Source: Archegozetes longisetosus
Taxonomy: Eukaryota; Arthropoda; Arachnida; Sarcoptiformes; Trhypochthoniidae
Direction of reading: 5' to 3'
DNA: 64,000 nt
NCBI GenBank assembly: GCA_018873245.2
Contig: JAEMBT020000003.1
Coordinates: forward strand, 9,195,843-9,259,842
Part shown: positions 26,203 through 38,852 of the stretch, one piece after another
Layout of the letters: each line of letters begins with the position of its first letter
Numbering within the stretch: position 1 is the stretch's first letter
Notes under the pieces: generated by a model
The model's input: the letters and a program-made list of their open reading frames with translations, nothing else
Database searches by the model: none
Told to the model about the DNA's origin: nothing
Position numbers and translations under genes: made by a program

Positions 26203-27770
26203 TATTTTCTCTCTAGCCTAATAAATAATAAAATTGCATCAAAACATTATATCCGAATTATTTTGGCTTCAAATCCAATGGCTGTCAGTGTTATGCCATT
26301 TTTTATGCCTTTAATATTGTTGAGTGATGTCTAAAGAGCAGAAAATAATTATATATTTATGTATATCATAGCATATTCTTCGGCTTTGATGTGCAACAAA
26401 AATGCAAGAAATGAGAACGTGATGGAGCAGCAATTTTGTGTCGCAAAATGTGGATTAATAAAAGCATCCCAGCTAATATTGCCAGAAATGTTTTACTAGC
26501 AAATGTCACTATAATTTATAGAGATCAATTAGTCCAATTCGACCATCATTTTTCTCAATACAACCCACTTGTGCGCTTAACTCTATTAAAACTTAGCGAT
26601 CAATTTGATCTAAAAATCGATGATTGAAATTATAAGTTTGAAAAAGAGTTGTTTTTAGCAAAGTTAACATTGTTAATATACACTGCGCTGCGCTCTCAAC
26701 TTAAGACAAACATATTAGCATTTAATCATTTTGAGAGCAATAGCTTCCAAACTCAAATACCCGTAAAACATCTCTGCTTAAAAATTTAGATTATTTCAAA
26801 TTTTCTCATCATATCGAATATTTGTGATTCTGTATAAATCTTCTGATTATCTAATGCATGAACAAAATTTATTAAAATTCTATTAATAGAAATTCCATCC
26901 AATTCTGATGGAATGGATGGAAAAGTGATTCTAACTCTGTAAAACCGATGTTTGAGGACATCAAATTATTTCTAATTAGTCGAAAATCCTATTGAAATTT
27001 GAAACATGGAAAGCATTTGGAACTTTGAGAGAATTTCTTTGGGAGTTTAAAGAAATATATGTTCTGATATGCAGTGGAGCGTTGATTTTCCAAACTTTTG
27101 CTATTCTATATTTAAGCTGTAAGCGACTCTTTATACTGATGTGATACGCGATAATTTTAACTAATTTATTCACTCGTTTATAGAAAGCATCTCATTTTGA
27201 AAGGCTGTGTAGTTTCTTAGAAAACTTGTGATTGTAAAGTTCATTCAATTTAACTTTTATGAATGCAGCTCTTCATAAGATAAAAACAATATGACATTAA
27301 CATATTAAAACATAAGCTGTATATTTATTAACAAATAGGCACAACAACTTAAGTGAAAGTTTTAGACTTAAATTTAAGTTTTTTTTACAATAAGACAAAC
27401 TTGACATTTTGCTAATTACAGACTTAACATAATCTTCAAATTTAAGTAGTCTTAATAATTTGAATTCTAGTGAAAGATTGACGCATCTCTCAATTTGATC
27501 TTAAGTTTAAGTAAAAATAGAAAATATCCATCAGTTTGATTAAAATAAGAGCGAGAGCGCATTACTCGTTGACGTACTCATCAAATTTATTCTGAACAGC
27601 AAATATAAGTGACATATAACGAACTTATGTCTGAAACATGTTCGCAAAAATATAAGCATAAAGTTAGAGTGATATTTTGATTAACATAAGATGTAATAGT
27701 TTTGCTAGTCTATTACTAGTAAGACATTATGGGCAAGACGTTGTGGCACACGAATTGGCGTCTAACAACT

Positions 27771-27772
<2 letters not shown>

Positions 27773-27805
<33 letters not shown>
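27773..27805. repeat. (CT)n microsatellite, 33 bp
   Basis: Uninterrupted CT run in intergenic DNA. Confidence 0.97.
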
Positions 27806-27810
<5 letters not shown>

Positions 27811-28945
27811 ATTTTCCTGAGCAATATTTTGGCAAATAGAAAATTCATATAAATAGCTATATCAATGTGAGCTCATTATTCATTTTTCTTATTTCACATT
27901 CTTATCGAAATGATGGCAGACTCTGACATAGCTTTGAAAGTATGAAATCAAACTAGTTGAAAACATGCTTCTGTAAGATATACTGAAATTTGATTTTGTT
28001 TAGATCCGATACAAACAGTTAAGAGGAAAAGAAAAGTTAATATAATGGCTCAAAAGCGTTATGTGTTATACAGTACGAACGTTTATGTCTATTAAATGTT
28101 TGAACAAAATAATAATTTAATAGAAGTAATACATGATTCACTTTAAAACAATGCACAGTATGGCAACGTTTCCTACACTTAAAACGTTTTAAACTTAAAG
28201 ATAGGTCTAAAATGCATTTGGTTAGTAGTTGCAAATGTGTTGCAAAACTTTTTACGTCCTTTAAGTCTACTCCAAGTTTATAGGGATAAAAAGGTATAAA
28301 AAACAAATACTAAACACTGTATAGCACTTTGAGGGCCAAAAATGAACAAAAATATGGCAAAATGTGTTACCGCTTTTAAAACATTCCGTCAAAATCTTTG
28401 TTCTCTTTTCATGCATTACTTACTAAACTATTCGCTTTATATATTGATCGCAACACTCCAAACCAATACAATAAAATATGCTAATTTTTTTACACTAATT
28501 TATTGCTCAAAATTATGAATAAATCAAACAAATGCCAGTAAGATGTTCTCCATCACTTAGATTGGATTCTGGTATGATTTCTAATTATATTTAACACGAA
28601 AACAACGAAAAGGGTTTGATTGGGATAAATGGTTTCAGTATTGTTGATAACTAGAACCAACTGTAAGGGAACATTTATAGGATGAATAAGCTGATAGAGT
28701 CTGTTATGTTGTGCTGATGTAGTTCGCACTGTATGAACTCTGGTAATGCTGACATGAACAAATTATCTTGCTATTTCTTTTCTTTCTGTGACTCTCCTCT
28801 TACTCGATAGTCTTATTTCTGTTTGTTGAGCACAGATATATGAAGGTTATATATGAAATACTTGCACATGGCATGTACGGAAGTCAAATTGTGAAAAATG
28901 AATTTGACGAGAATCAAATTTCTCAATATGTTGGTGACCTAATAC

Positions 28946-28948
<3 letters not shown>

Positions 28949-29034
<86 letters not shown>
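28949..29034. repeat. (CT)n microsatellite, 86 bp
   Basis: One of the longest pure dinucleotide runs in the window. It creates a spurious poly-Leu-Ser open frame at 28,840-29,091. Confidence 0.98.
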
Positions 29035-29035
<1 letters not shown>

Positions 29036-31922
29036 ACCAGTTATTTTCTGAGCTTTTTCTTAATTTCTGTTCAACTCAAACTCACAGTTAAATAACTTAC
29101 GCAATATATCAAAAAACTTTTCAGTAGTCAATTCCTGTTAAGCAAAGAGGAAAAGAGTGAATCGGTTGAAAAAAAATTGATGAAACTAAGTTCGGTGGTG
29201 ATCTGAAGTGGTGGTAATAGGCCTGAAATGAAGTTAACTTTTATCCATTACTAGTAGGTTTATATTGACGTATTGATATATCGACTTTGAGGTAGTGACT
29301 GAGATATAACTGAGTCATGCACTTCTACTAGTCCTCATCCTCTTTATTGCTCTATAATTGCTTAACTTTTTTTCGAAGTCTAATCGCAAAACTCCTCTAT
29401 TGATCTTTTTCAGGCTTTTCAACTTAATTTCCTTCTAAACAAATTTTCAACTATGCTTTTCAACTCACTTCAAACACTTTATCTCTGGTTTGAAACCATA
29501 ACTCAATAGAGTTTTAAAATAAATCTATTTTAAAGTTTTTAAAGTTGAAATTTGTTTCACAGATTTTGACAGACATCGTCAATGAGTGAGAGTTTAAATC
29601 TTATTGAACTAATGTAATTTTAGATATTTTTAAACTTAATAAACTTTTTTACTCAATTAGATTAAAGCAAAATAGTTAAAAGTGTTTTGAAAGCTAAGTA
29701 CTATTTACTTGTGAACATTCTTAAAATATTTAACCAACACACTATCGCTACTGTTATTAAGACAGCCTTTTGTTTTTCTAATTTACTTATCATTACGATA
29801 ATGTATACACTTTTCTAATTAAGGCTGGCTCTAAACAAAAGAAAGATTTATTAAACGGTACTTACAGTTAGGCTTTAGTGAGTGCGTCAAAGCGTTTCAC
29901 TATAAGGTTAGTTAAAGTAAAACACTTTTGTTGGTCTTAAGTGTAACATTAAGATTGTTTTCCATAGTGTCAGCATCAGCTAATATCACTTTATATAACA
30001 GTTGATCAGTAAACTTTTTAATTCCCCAACAATCACGACAAAACACAAAAACATTTATAACAACAATTCACAGCCTTATGATTGACACAAGTCTATAGTG
30101 ATTGTTAAGTGTGTTCTGTGATGTTGTGACAGTTATCTCGTAATCGCAATATTCAACTATATATTCCATTGACTTTGCAGTGGTTTGCGATCAAAGTGAT
30201 GTTGCATTGGCTGCAAATGCAATTCCTCTAAAATAGTGAGTGAATGGTTGACGGAATTGAGCGGTACTAAAATGTTAAGTTAGAGCTCTTGCGCTGTTTA
30301 GCGTTCGGTCGGTTGCCGACACTCTGAATAACAGTATTGTGCAGAACATGTTCTTCTATTCATTCTCCTCCACTATCGATCTCTCTCTTCCAGCTTAAGT
30401 TTACTTTTAGAGCCACACTTCACTAATAAGTGTTTGGGTTGTAGTTCAACTGTAGTTGTTTTGCTTAATTTAAGTTATTCCAAATATTTGGTCCCAAACT
30501 GTTTCCATCAAAACTAATTTTAATATTAATACCTTCTCTATGAGAAGTAATATTAAGCATGAGTTGAGAAAATAAATTCATATTTAGGTGGATAAAGTTT
30601 CACATTGATGGCTTTACTCTAAAATAATTTGTTTATCACGACTAAAATTTGAATTGATTATTCAATTATTAAGCTGTTTAATTAATAACTAGACCATCTT
30701 TTTAATAAAGCTGAGCCATAAGATCTAGATTTGTGACTTTGGACGCAGTTATTTTTCAACTTAACAGCAACGTACAAAAGCTCAGTGTCAAATTTTTTTC
30801 ATTACTATATGCAAATTTCTAATTAGCTTCAGTAATCAATTTATCATACATTCCTCTACTTATATTATAGAAATATTCTACCAAATTACGCCAAACATCT
30901 TCAAATAACCAATATTTTGATTATAGTAGAAAATTTACTCTAATTTATTCGCGAAAACATTTTTCTATTAAGAATATGAAATGAGGAATAAGTTGAAAAT
31001 TATAATTGTCTTATTTAAATTGAAATTTATAATAATTTGCTGCGTAAGGAGTTTGAAGTTGGAATCTGACTATACTTAAGGATATGAGCTGAAAGAAACG
31101 ACAAATAAATTAGAAAATAAAGCAATGTTTCAAATTTTCAATCATTAACATTACCTAAACCTTATTTTCATCAAATTCATCAATAATTACAAATGATCAG
31201 ACGTGAAATATTGCATTCAATTTATCTTTACTTTCCATAAGAAAATAATTCATAAGCACAGAATTGGGTTCAGAAAAATCATCTGAAATGCCATTAAAAC
31301 CAAGTTCGGACTTGTATAGATAAGTATTTTGAAAAAATTTCATTATTATTTTGCTTAAGCACTTTCTATGGGGTCTACATTGAAATACTTCTACAAATTG
31401 AGATAATGATTGATATCTTAGGAGTTCAAATAAAGGTCATAAAAACTTTTACGCATCGCAAATCAACTAATGACTGAATTGACTGAATTGGCTCGGCTCA
31501 AGTCGATCTGATATCTTTCATACATATTATAATTGACTTTGAAACGACGACATCCGCGTTATCAAATGATATTTGGCACAAATTTAAATGTAGTCTTAAT
31601 ATAGTAATTAGAATTTAGTGCAAACTTTTGCAGATAGCGCTCAAGTGGAGTATGAGTTGAAGAAAGTTGACTTAACTTGATTATAGCAAACTAGAATCGG
31701 TCGCGATGTTTCACTAGAAATCAACTATTAATGAAGTGCTTCATTTTCAAATTGAATTAATCTTACATTTTGCTTGTCGTGCTATTTCGCCAAACATCTC
31801 TAACATATATGTTTGGCTGTATAGACGTAAGAGAATGTGATCTAAGAGCAAATGTAAGATTATGTAAGAAAAATTGAAGGGAAATGAGATATTTTTTCTA
31901 TAAATATACTGTATTTGTAATG

Positions 31923-32162
31923 TTATTCTCTGCGAAGCAACAGCTCAAAAAACACTGTCAATAGCAGGGACAAAATTAAAAGTGCTTTAAATCCATAAAC
32001 TCCCAAAAGGTTAAATATGTTAATGTAATTTATACTCTGATGATCGCTGATGAACACCAGCTCTCGAGTTATCGAGTCAATAACAGTGGTCCCAAATGTA
32101 TTGGTGAAAATTTGTAAATTATCACAACAGTTTGTATTCTTCAGCTCAGTTCTAACTCTCAA
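31923..32162 (-). other. Unassigned minus-strand open frame ending in a membrane-like helix
   Basis: Open frame of up to 79 codons ending NIFNLLGVYGFKALLILSLL... and a short basic tail RRE. A plausible 3' splice site precedes it near 32,160 (pyrimidine-rich sequence then GAGAG). The pattern resembles the final helix of a channel-type membrane protein (DEG/ENaC or ionotropic receptor), but no signature residues are decisive. Minus-strand frames at 32,456-32,638 and 33,894-34,151 could be other exons or chance. Confidence 0.2.
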
Positions 32163-33216
32163 TAAAAAGTATTAGGTTTGAAAGTGCAGTGAAAGAAAGA
32201 TGTACAATTCGTATGTATTCCTGTTCAGTAGAAGAAATTGGTTTTGTTAGAGTTAGATCCAAGAAGTGAAGCAATCAAAATGCTCTGACGAGTGTAATCA
32301 TCAAAAAGAAGCGCTTGATTTATGCAAACAAATGTTTGGGCCGATGTTTACACGCTATTTAATGGTACAATTGTGAAACATTTGGGCCACAAACAAATGT
32401 CGGCAAGTTTGCGATCAAAGCTGTGGTAAACCCAAAAGGAAAATGCAAATGACTTTCAGAGAATTTCAATCAAATCATACATATTGATGCATACTCCAAA
32501 GAACTTAGGAGAAATATTTATTTTTTCTAAATCATTTCTGATGTTTTTCAGATGGAAGTAATAAAAAACCGCCAGTAAAGTTCGAGAATTTGCGTCAGCT
32601 TGACCAGTATAGGAGTCGAGGGACATAGTCTCCTTCACGCTAACTTAAGCTGACTGCAACTTGAGCTCGGAATAATCACAGAAATAAAACTTATTTGACA
32701 GAAATTTAATTGACGATGCATAATTGCTTGATACACTGAGAAAATAATCTATTTCTCACATTTGCTGCACAATAGATGTGGTGTTATCGAATAGATATAC
32801 CTAAGACGCGTTTACTCTGCAATTTTCTGGTGACGCCACTGAGAGTATGTCAAGTGCTTTTTCTATATCACTTAATCGCATTTCCTTTTAAAGACGAGAT
32901 TCTAAACTTTATTCATATGATAATGGTATAATCTAATTGAATTAATTGCATGAAAAATCTAAACGATGCACATTTAATATAAAAAAAGCTGAATTTTCTT
33001 GACTACTATTATTCTATTAAATGCGGTCTCAGCCAAACTTGCATCGGGCTGAGAAGAATTGAATAAAAACCAATCAGAATCACTATTCACCTTAAATGTC
33101 TTAACGAAGTCTAGAAAATACAATCGAAATTTACTTATTGCTCAGTACATAAGAATAATTTATAACTAACTTTAAAAGGTGAACCAATTGTTACTTTTTG
33201 GATTTATATTGTTCAA

Positions 33217-33868
33217 AACTCTTTTGGCGCTCTTTCGGCGCTAAATCCAAAATACACGTAAATCGCTAAAATTATATTAATTGATTAACTAAATATTCTT
33301 TAGAGAAAACTTTACAGCTTTTATAAATTTACACAAGAAAAATGTTGACATTCAAAATTATGATTTGCAAACCATATCAACTCAACAGTAGAGTATTGAT
33401 TGGACTAGTCAGTGTTACATATTGTTAGTACTCAACTTTTAAAAATTACTAAAGCAAACCTAAAATTTTAAATAATTTTGAAGATTTGTCCATTTGTTTC
33501 ATAATTTGTAAATCTAGAAACTTAAAGAATTTTCAATCATGTTGATAACATACATAAAAAATGTCCTTCAAAATACGCATTAAGTTTTAAGCTACAGATT
33601 ATCCTAAATGTTGAATCCTAAATCTAGAAAACTAATCAAAAATAGCTGAAATATTTTTCCCCATTATTTTATAGTAAAAATCATTAAATATATGTTTAAA
33701 AATTAGACTTTTTATCTCAAGTATTTATAATTTTTTCTCAAAAAATATTTTACTCTCTTGTTCTTAAATTAACATAATTTTTGTGTTTTTCATGAACTTT
33801 GGATTTAGCACCGACAGAGCGCTTAAAGAGCTCTTTTGAATTGATTAGCGCCAAAAGAGTGACTTCAG
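33217..33868. repeat. Inverted-repeat pair enclosing about 550 bp of AT-rich DNA
   Basis: The left arm (33,217-33,252) includes ACTCTTTTGGCGCTC and GGCGCTAAATCCAAA. The right arm (33,801-33,868), read inward, includes ACTCTTTTGGCGCTAA and GGTGCTAAATCCAAA, with about 30 bp of extra sequence between the two blocks. This could be a degraded terminal-inverted-repeat element or a foldback; no target duplication was found. Confidence 0.5.
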
Positions 33869-34613
33869 TTTATGTATTTACCTAGTCACTTTTTTAGTCT
33901 ATGCTTAATACACCAAATTCAGAATTGATTCGACATAGGCCATTATGTACACCGAATGATCGGAAAACAATAGGCTCTTTGCCCTGAAAACAATGAGAAC
34001 TTTGCCCTAAAAAGTATATTTTGTTTAGAGAACTAAATTGCATACTGTTTTGAGCACTATTATGTAACGCAAACTCATTGAATATCTCACAATTTAGAGA
34101 TACAAGTCTTTCAGTGTTAGTCAAGTATTGAACACAAATATCCAAAATCATCTAAAATAGCACTTACTATCTAATGTATTCCTTGTGGTAGTTGTGATGT
34201 CTGCAGATCTTTGAGGAAATAGAGAGATTTGAATATGAGCAAAAGAAATTACATGAATTGAGAAACACTGAAAATGCAAGTGCTTTTATAGATGAATGAA
34301 CACATTGAACAAACATTCAATATTAATGAGGCAATTAAGATGTATTAATATTAGTGCATTTTAATAAAATCAATTAATACTTGAAGTTTTGTTTTTACGC
34401 CCAATGTTTCGGCCAAATGTGTAAAAAATGCTGTGGCATATTACTCACGCTCTACTCACGCTCAATATTAAGGCCGAATTGGACATCAAGACACGCTTAA
34501 ATAATGACTCAGTATTTATATTGAAGTGAAAGTATTAAATAAACAAACATTTTTAAAGATCAATATTATTGGAAGCTTAACAAAACAAAAAATTGTTCGT
34601 TCTTATCAAATAT

Positions 34614-37600
34614 TTACAAAAGTTGGAGAAAATCTTTAGTAATAAGAGCTGCAAGTTTTTGCAGTTCGTGTCCAACACCACCTAAATTAGCCAATAAAGT
34701 GATAACCATTTGACTTTGAGGTAGGATTATAAGCAGAGTCGAAACCCCGTTGTTGTCTCCATTGTGCCAAAAAGCTTTATTGTGTTGAAAAGTTGAATTT
34801 GTTTGATTAGCAATTGAAACTATCCAGCCTAAACCTTTGTGTAAAATTATAACTAGATTAAACTTTACTCTGCTCAAACACAGCTTAATTAAAGAAATGA
34901 GTCAATACCATAATAATTATTCTCGTCAATAGGTTCAGGAGAGTGAGGCTTAACCAACTCATTCAACGTAGAAGTGTTGAGAATGCCGTCTTCAAAATAA
35001 ACAGAAGCGTTCATTTAATTAAATAAGCATTATTCTAATACTTCTCAACAATTCAATAAGAGCTTTGATCTGAGGCTTTATAATTATGTCTAACTGTAAT
35101 TTCATATTAGTACTTATGTTTTTCGTTTACGCATTGTAATAGTTTTCGGTTTTAGCTACTTGCTTCTACATTGTTACAACTTGTTCTAATAACACTATAC
35201 AAGTTTAACTTAAGATAGGCTAACTAGGAATGCCAACTCTTCAACTTTACGCTTGAGTCTCTAGCTTTCAGGCAATCTTTTAAGTCTTCACTGCGGGTTT
35301 AAAGCTAGAAATTAAACTTTTTCTTTTGGTCCCTATTTGATTCCAAACTTATTGGAAATATATCTCAAAAATTATCTTATGGTGTTCCATTTGAAACTTT
35401 TGTCCAGCTCTCACTTGATAAAGTGTAAGCATCCCTAGGTCTAACTTAGTTCTGTATTCCAACCTGAGCGCAAATTTTATTGAATTTTCGATTAATTCAT
35501 AGAATTATCTCAACATTAATTTATTTGCTTTAATTTGTTTGCCTTATATCCATTATTAGGTTAGGTTAGGTTACTGCCGAAGGGTTTGTACAGGATTGCA
35601 CGACTGTCTTCATAGTTATCTACTACAAGTCAACCCTTCAGGTGCTTTATGTATGGTCATCATTTTTCTAATTTCTGAAGTCTAGGCATTGGGGAATAGA
35701 CTTATAGTAACAGAAATACAAGCCTTGGCAACCGAAGCAAAAATTCAAAACTCTGACTATTTTTGCCAGATTTGTTACATTCTGACTCGAATAGTCGAAT
35801 CAAATTGAAAGATTGTGATATTAGAAGCACTAAAATAATACGCTTTAAATAGTTAATTTCGGTCATACCATGATCTCCTTCATAACTTTTGATGATGTTA
35901 TTACCAAATATTAATAAATCTCCAACGGTTGATATAATACCTCCTGCGGGCCACCATTTCTCTACTGAAGTTGATATATCGTCGATTATATGGTCGTTCT
36001 GTATTTCTTGGGTTATATTATTTTTTTGATAATATTTAGCTCTATAAGGAACTATCATTTCGTGATCCTCAGCAATACTTGAAAGCATACCCAATCCCTG
36101 ATTAAGCAAACAATTTATTGCAACATCGAAACTTTCGTTCGAAACCGATTCAACTATAGCTCCGATTATGTTCCACGAAGGATTTGAATAATGGAATTCA
36201 GTTCCGGGTTTTGAAATCAAGTCTGAGTTTGCAAACAAGGAGAGAGTTTGCGTCACATTCGAATAATTATGAATAGTATTGAAATCTTGAGACTTTGTTT
36301 CTCTAATTCCTGCCGTGTGTGACATTAATTGTCTTAAAGTTATATTGAATTCATTGTTCTGATAGTTTTTCTTAGGAAATACTTGTATAGGAAGATATTG
36401 ATTGATGTCTGCGTCGAGTTCTAATTTTTCCTTTTCTACTAATAATCCGACCAGAATTGAAGTGATGGGTTTACTAATAGACGCCAATCTCATTCTTGTG
36501 TGTTTATGACATTTGACACCGTTCTCTATATCTGCATAACCGATACCTTCAGCCCATAAATTGGTGCCATTTATACTGACGCCAACAGTAATGCACGGAA
36601 TACTCAGAGTGTTTCGGAGTAATTCAATAGAATCTCGAGACTTAATAATCAATGAATTTATTTTTGGATCCTTGGAATGTGGCTGGTAGTTAAGGTCGAT
36701 CTGATCAACGCTGTTCTCAATGAAAACTGATGTTTGTCGGCTAAAAGTTATTTTATCTAGAATTTGACATAATTGTCATCCAATAAATTGATTACTAGTA
36801 AAACAAGAATTATTGCATAATAACGAGTTAATCATCTAAAAGTTCATAAATAAGTCAGAGTAAATACATTCCCAGCCGTTTGAAAGTGCTGCTTCAACTT
36901 TTCATTATTTTCCATCATATTGGTTTAAAATAAAGGTGAAACTATACTTTAGTTAGAGTTATATCTAGATTAAAGTCAATACAGGTGAAGCTATATTCTA
37001 GTTAGAGTTAAACCTAGATTCAAGTCAATACAAGAATCAGGTTGAATGCAATATCTATTTTTATGAATATTAACTTATAAGCTAAAGTGAATAGTAGGTT
37101 CTGTATTGAAATCAAACTTAGAGTAATCTCGTTTGGTGAATATGTATCTTGCAGTACAACTGAAATCTAAAGAAAATTCAATTTGAAAAGCCATTTAAAA
37201 GTGCTCTCCATTTGACATGAAATCAAATATAAAACATATTCCTATTTATATGACTACTTAATAGGATTATAAGTTTGAAGTATGATAATTATATGAAGTA
37301 CGTCCTTTCGGGATAAAACTAATTTGTAATATGAGAAGTTCACTAATTGGATAATAACTAATGGATGACATGAGTGTTACTTTTAAAAGGACACTCGATT
37401 CAAGCGCAAGTCAAATGCTTGAAAAAGTTTTCTCCAAAATTAATTAATAATTCTACAAACAATAAAAGTAGTCAATTTGGTATAAGCTCGCAGTTTGAGT
37501 TTGCAAACAAATCAAATTGAAATTACCTGATTTTGGGCAGTTATTTGGTGAACATGTTGATGACCAATATTTAATTAATATCACGATAACTAAAGCTCCG

Positions 37601-37674
37601 CTTAAAGCCAATGACAATATTAAGCAACACATTAAACGTATTTCTAATTTTGTTTTTGTTCTCAAACATTTCAT
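34614..37674 (-). CDS. LACTB-like: LACTB-like membrane-anchored serine beta-lactamase-type hydrolase, 4 exons
   Basis: Exons in reading order: 37527-37674, 35869-36756, 34909-34989 and 34614-34834. All junctions are GT..AG in phase 1, and the 1,338-nt sum gives 445 residues. Residues 15-34 form a hydrophobic anchor (LMCCLILSLALSGALVIVIL) preceded by lysines and arginines. The class C beta-lactamase/PBP motifs follow: S142-I-S-K145 (nucleophile Ser, general-base Lys) in RLASISKPIT, HTAGI near 196, Y239-S-N, and HNGDNNG near the C-terminus in the KTG/HTGG position. The family includes mitochondrial LACTB, an intermembrane-space filament-forming protease/hydrolase. Human LACTB is longer (about 547 residues), so the N-terminus here is short. 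An in-frame ATG at 37713 would add 13 residues, but TTCAG just before 37674 could also be a splice acceptor, so an upstream exon remains possible. Location (mitochondrial, secretory or plasma membrane) is not settled by the sequence. Confidence 0.88.
34990..35868 (-). other. LACTB-like intron 2
   Basis: Intron of 879 bp between the catalytic exon and the 81-nt exon 3. It contains a (TTAGG)3 run at 35,556. The splice choice GATCATG|GTATGA to TTGAAG|ACGGC keeps frame and spacing to the HNG motif consistent with family length. Confidence 0.7.
35556..35573 (+). repeat. Interstitial telomere-type (TTAGG)3 run
   Basis: Three perfect TTAGG units followed by TTA inside LACTB-like intron 2. TTAGG is the ancestral arthropod telomere repeat. 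Confidence 0.6.
36757..37526 (-). other. LACTB-like intron 1 with a 49-bp tandem duplication
   Basis: Intron of 770 bp with donor TCAG|GTAATT and acceptor ATTCTAG|ATAAAA. It carries two adjacent 49-bp imperfect copies at 36,935-36,983 and 36,984-37,032, each starting GGTGAA and ending GTCAATACA. Confidence 0.7.
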
Positions 37675-38533
37675 TTTACTAGTCCTGAAGATAAATAATA
37701 AATTTTTCCACATTTAATTAAATTCAATGAAAACATTCTGCAGTCTAAGCGAGAATTAAGTGTAACATAGATTAATTGTGATCTCGTAAAACTCTCTTTG
37801 ATTGAAGCTCTGCGATGTATTTTTTCAAACATTTGGCGTTGGATAGATTCTGGCATTTTGGTGATTTTAATTTGTATCAAGTTTTTTCAACTCAACTTAA
37901 ACTCAGATATTTTGAGTTAATTTTCTGTTGAAGTTTGTTGAGTATATTTCCGAAAATTGTCTCTTTACAAGCATAAATATCAAATAATTGACACATCGAC
38001 ATTTGGAAGCATTTCTATTAATGCTAATTAAGTTAGGGTTGGTAAAAAGGAAAAATATCATATAGAAGTTTCTTAATTAAGTCTGTGGATGTTCAAGACT
38101 TAGAGAGCTATGAATGAATAAAGTTTGAGCAGATCTGAAAGCAGAGATCAATCACAGGTTGAGTTTATGAGATCCATTAATATTAAATGAAATACATATA
38201 CATAATATATTTATCTTACCTCCTGTTAGTACTAGTATTTGAATCATCCATATTAAATGCTTGTGGCATTCGTGCAGAATTCACTTGAAATGACAACTCA
38301 GACACATATTTAGTCATGATTTACGTGCGTATTTAGCAACTCATTAATAATATCAACTATTGTATAAACAATAGGCAAATAACAAAGTTTGAATCCGATT
38401 ACATAACTATCAAACTTTTTCCTTCATTCAAATTAATGGTCAATTTATAAATCGAGTCTAACCTTCGCTTTTCCAACAATAAAATAATACATATTTTGAT
38501 GTTATGCTTCGATAAATTTGAAATAACACTGTA

Positions 38534-38852
38534 CAGTAATACCCTTTTATATTGAACCTCTTTTGACGAATCCTAACTATAGCGAAATCAGACTTTTTAG
38601 AAGAAAAATACACTTCAGTTGATAGAATTGAGTTAGAAAAACAATCATTTTCTCAATAAAAACTTATTTTTTTCACATTCTTGGTATTTATTGAAGTCCT
38701 GGCACCTCGTGAATCCCTTTAAAACTTACTAACATAATGTTGAGCAAAAACTAAATTCATGAAAGTCTTAAACAAATAGTGTAAATCCCTTGTAGTGGAG
38801 ACTCTATAGTGAAATTGGGTGGCCAGCGATCCACCATAGGAAGGTACTACTG
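38534..38852. mobile_element. CAGTA-type MITE, 319 bp
   Basis: Left end CAGTAATACCCTTTTATATT, right end read inward CAGTAGTACCTTCCTATGGT, with TA on both sides (38,532-38,533 and 38,853-38,854). Both arms carry a CACTATAG or CTATAGCGAAAT motif further in. The termini are more diverged than those of the 140-bp family. It is probably a second pogo/Tigger-derived family. Confidence 0.7.

Larger units (their letters stand above)
26205..34613. other. Gene-poor region 3' of the LACTB-like gene
   Basis: Holds two CT microsatellites, the inverted-repeat pair at 33.2-33.9 kb and the unassigned membrane-like frame at 31,923. No complete gene can be built. Confidence 0.5.

Noticed and set aside
36650..36652. 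Start codon for the LACTB-like protein at this position
   Set aside because: The codon is TTG inside a longer exon; the frame continues upstream to a splice acceptor at 36,757 and joins the anchor exon.
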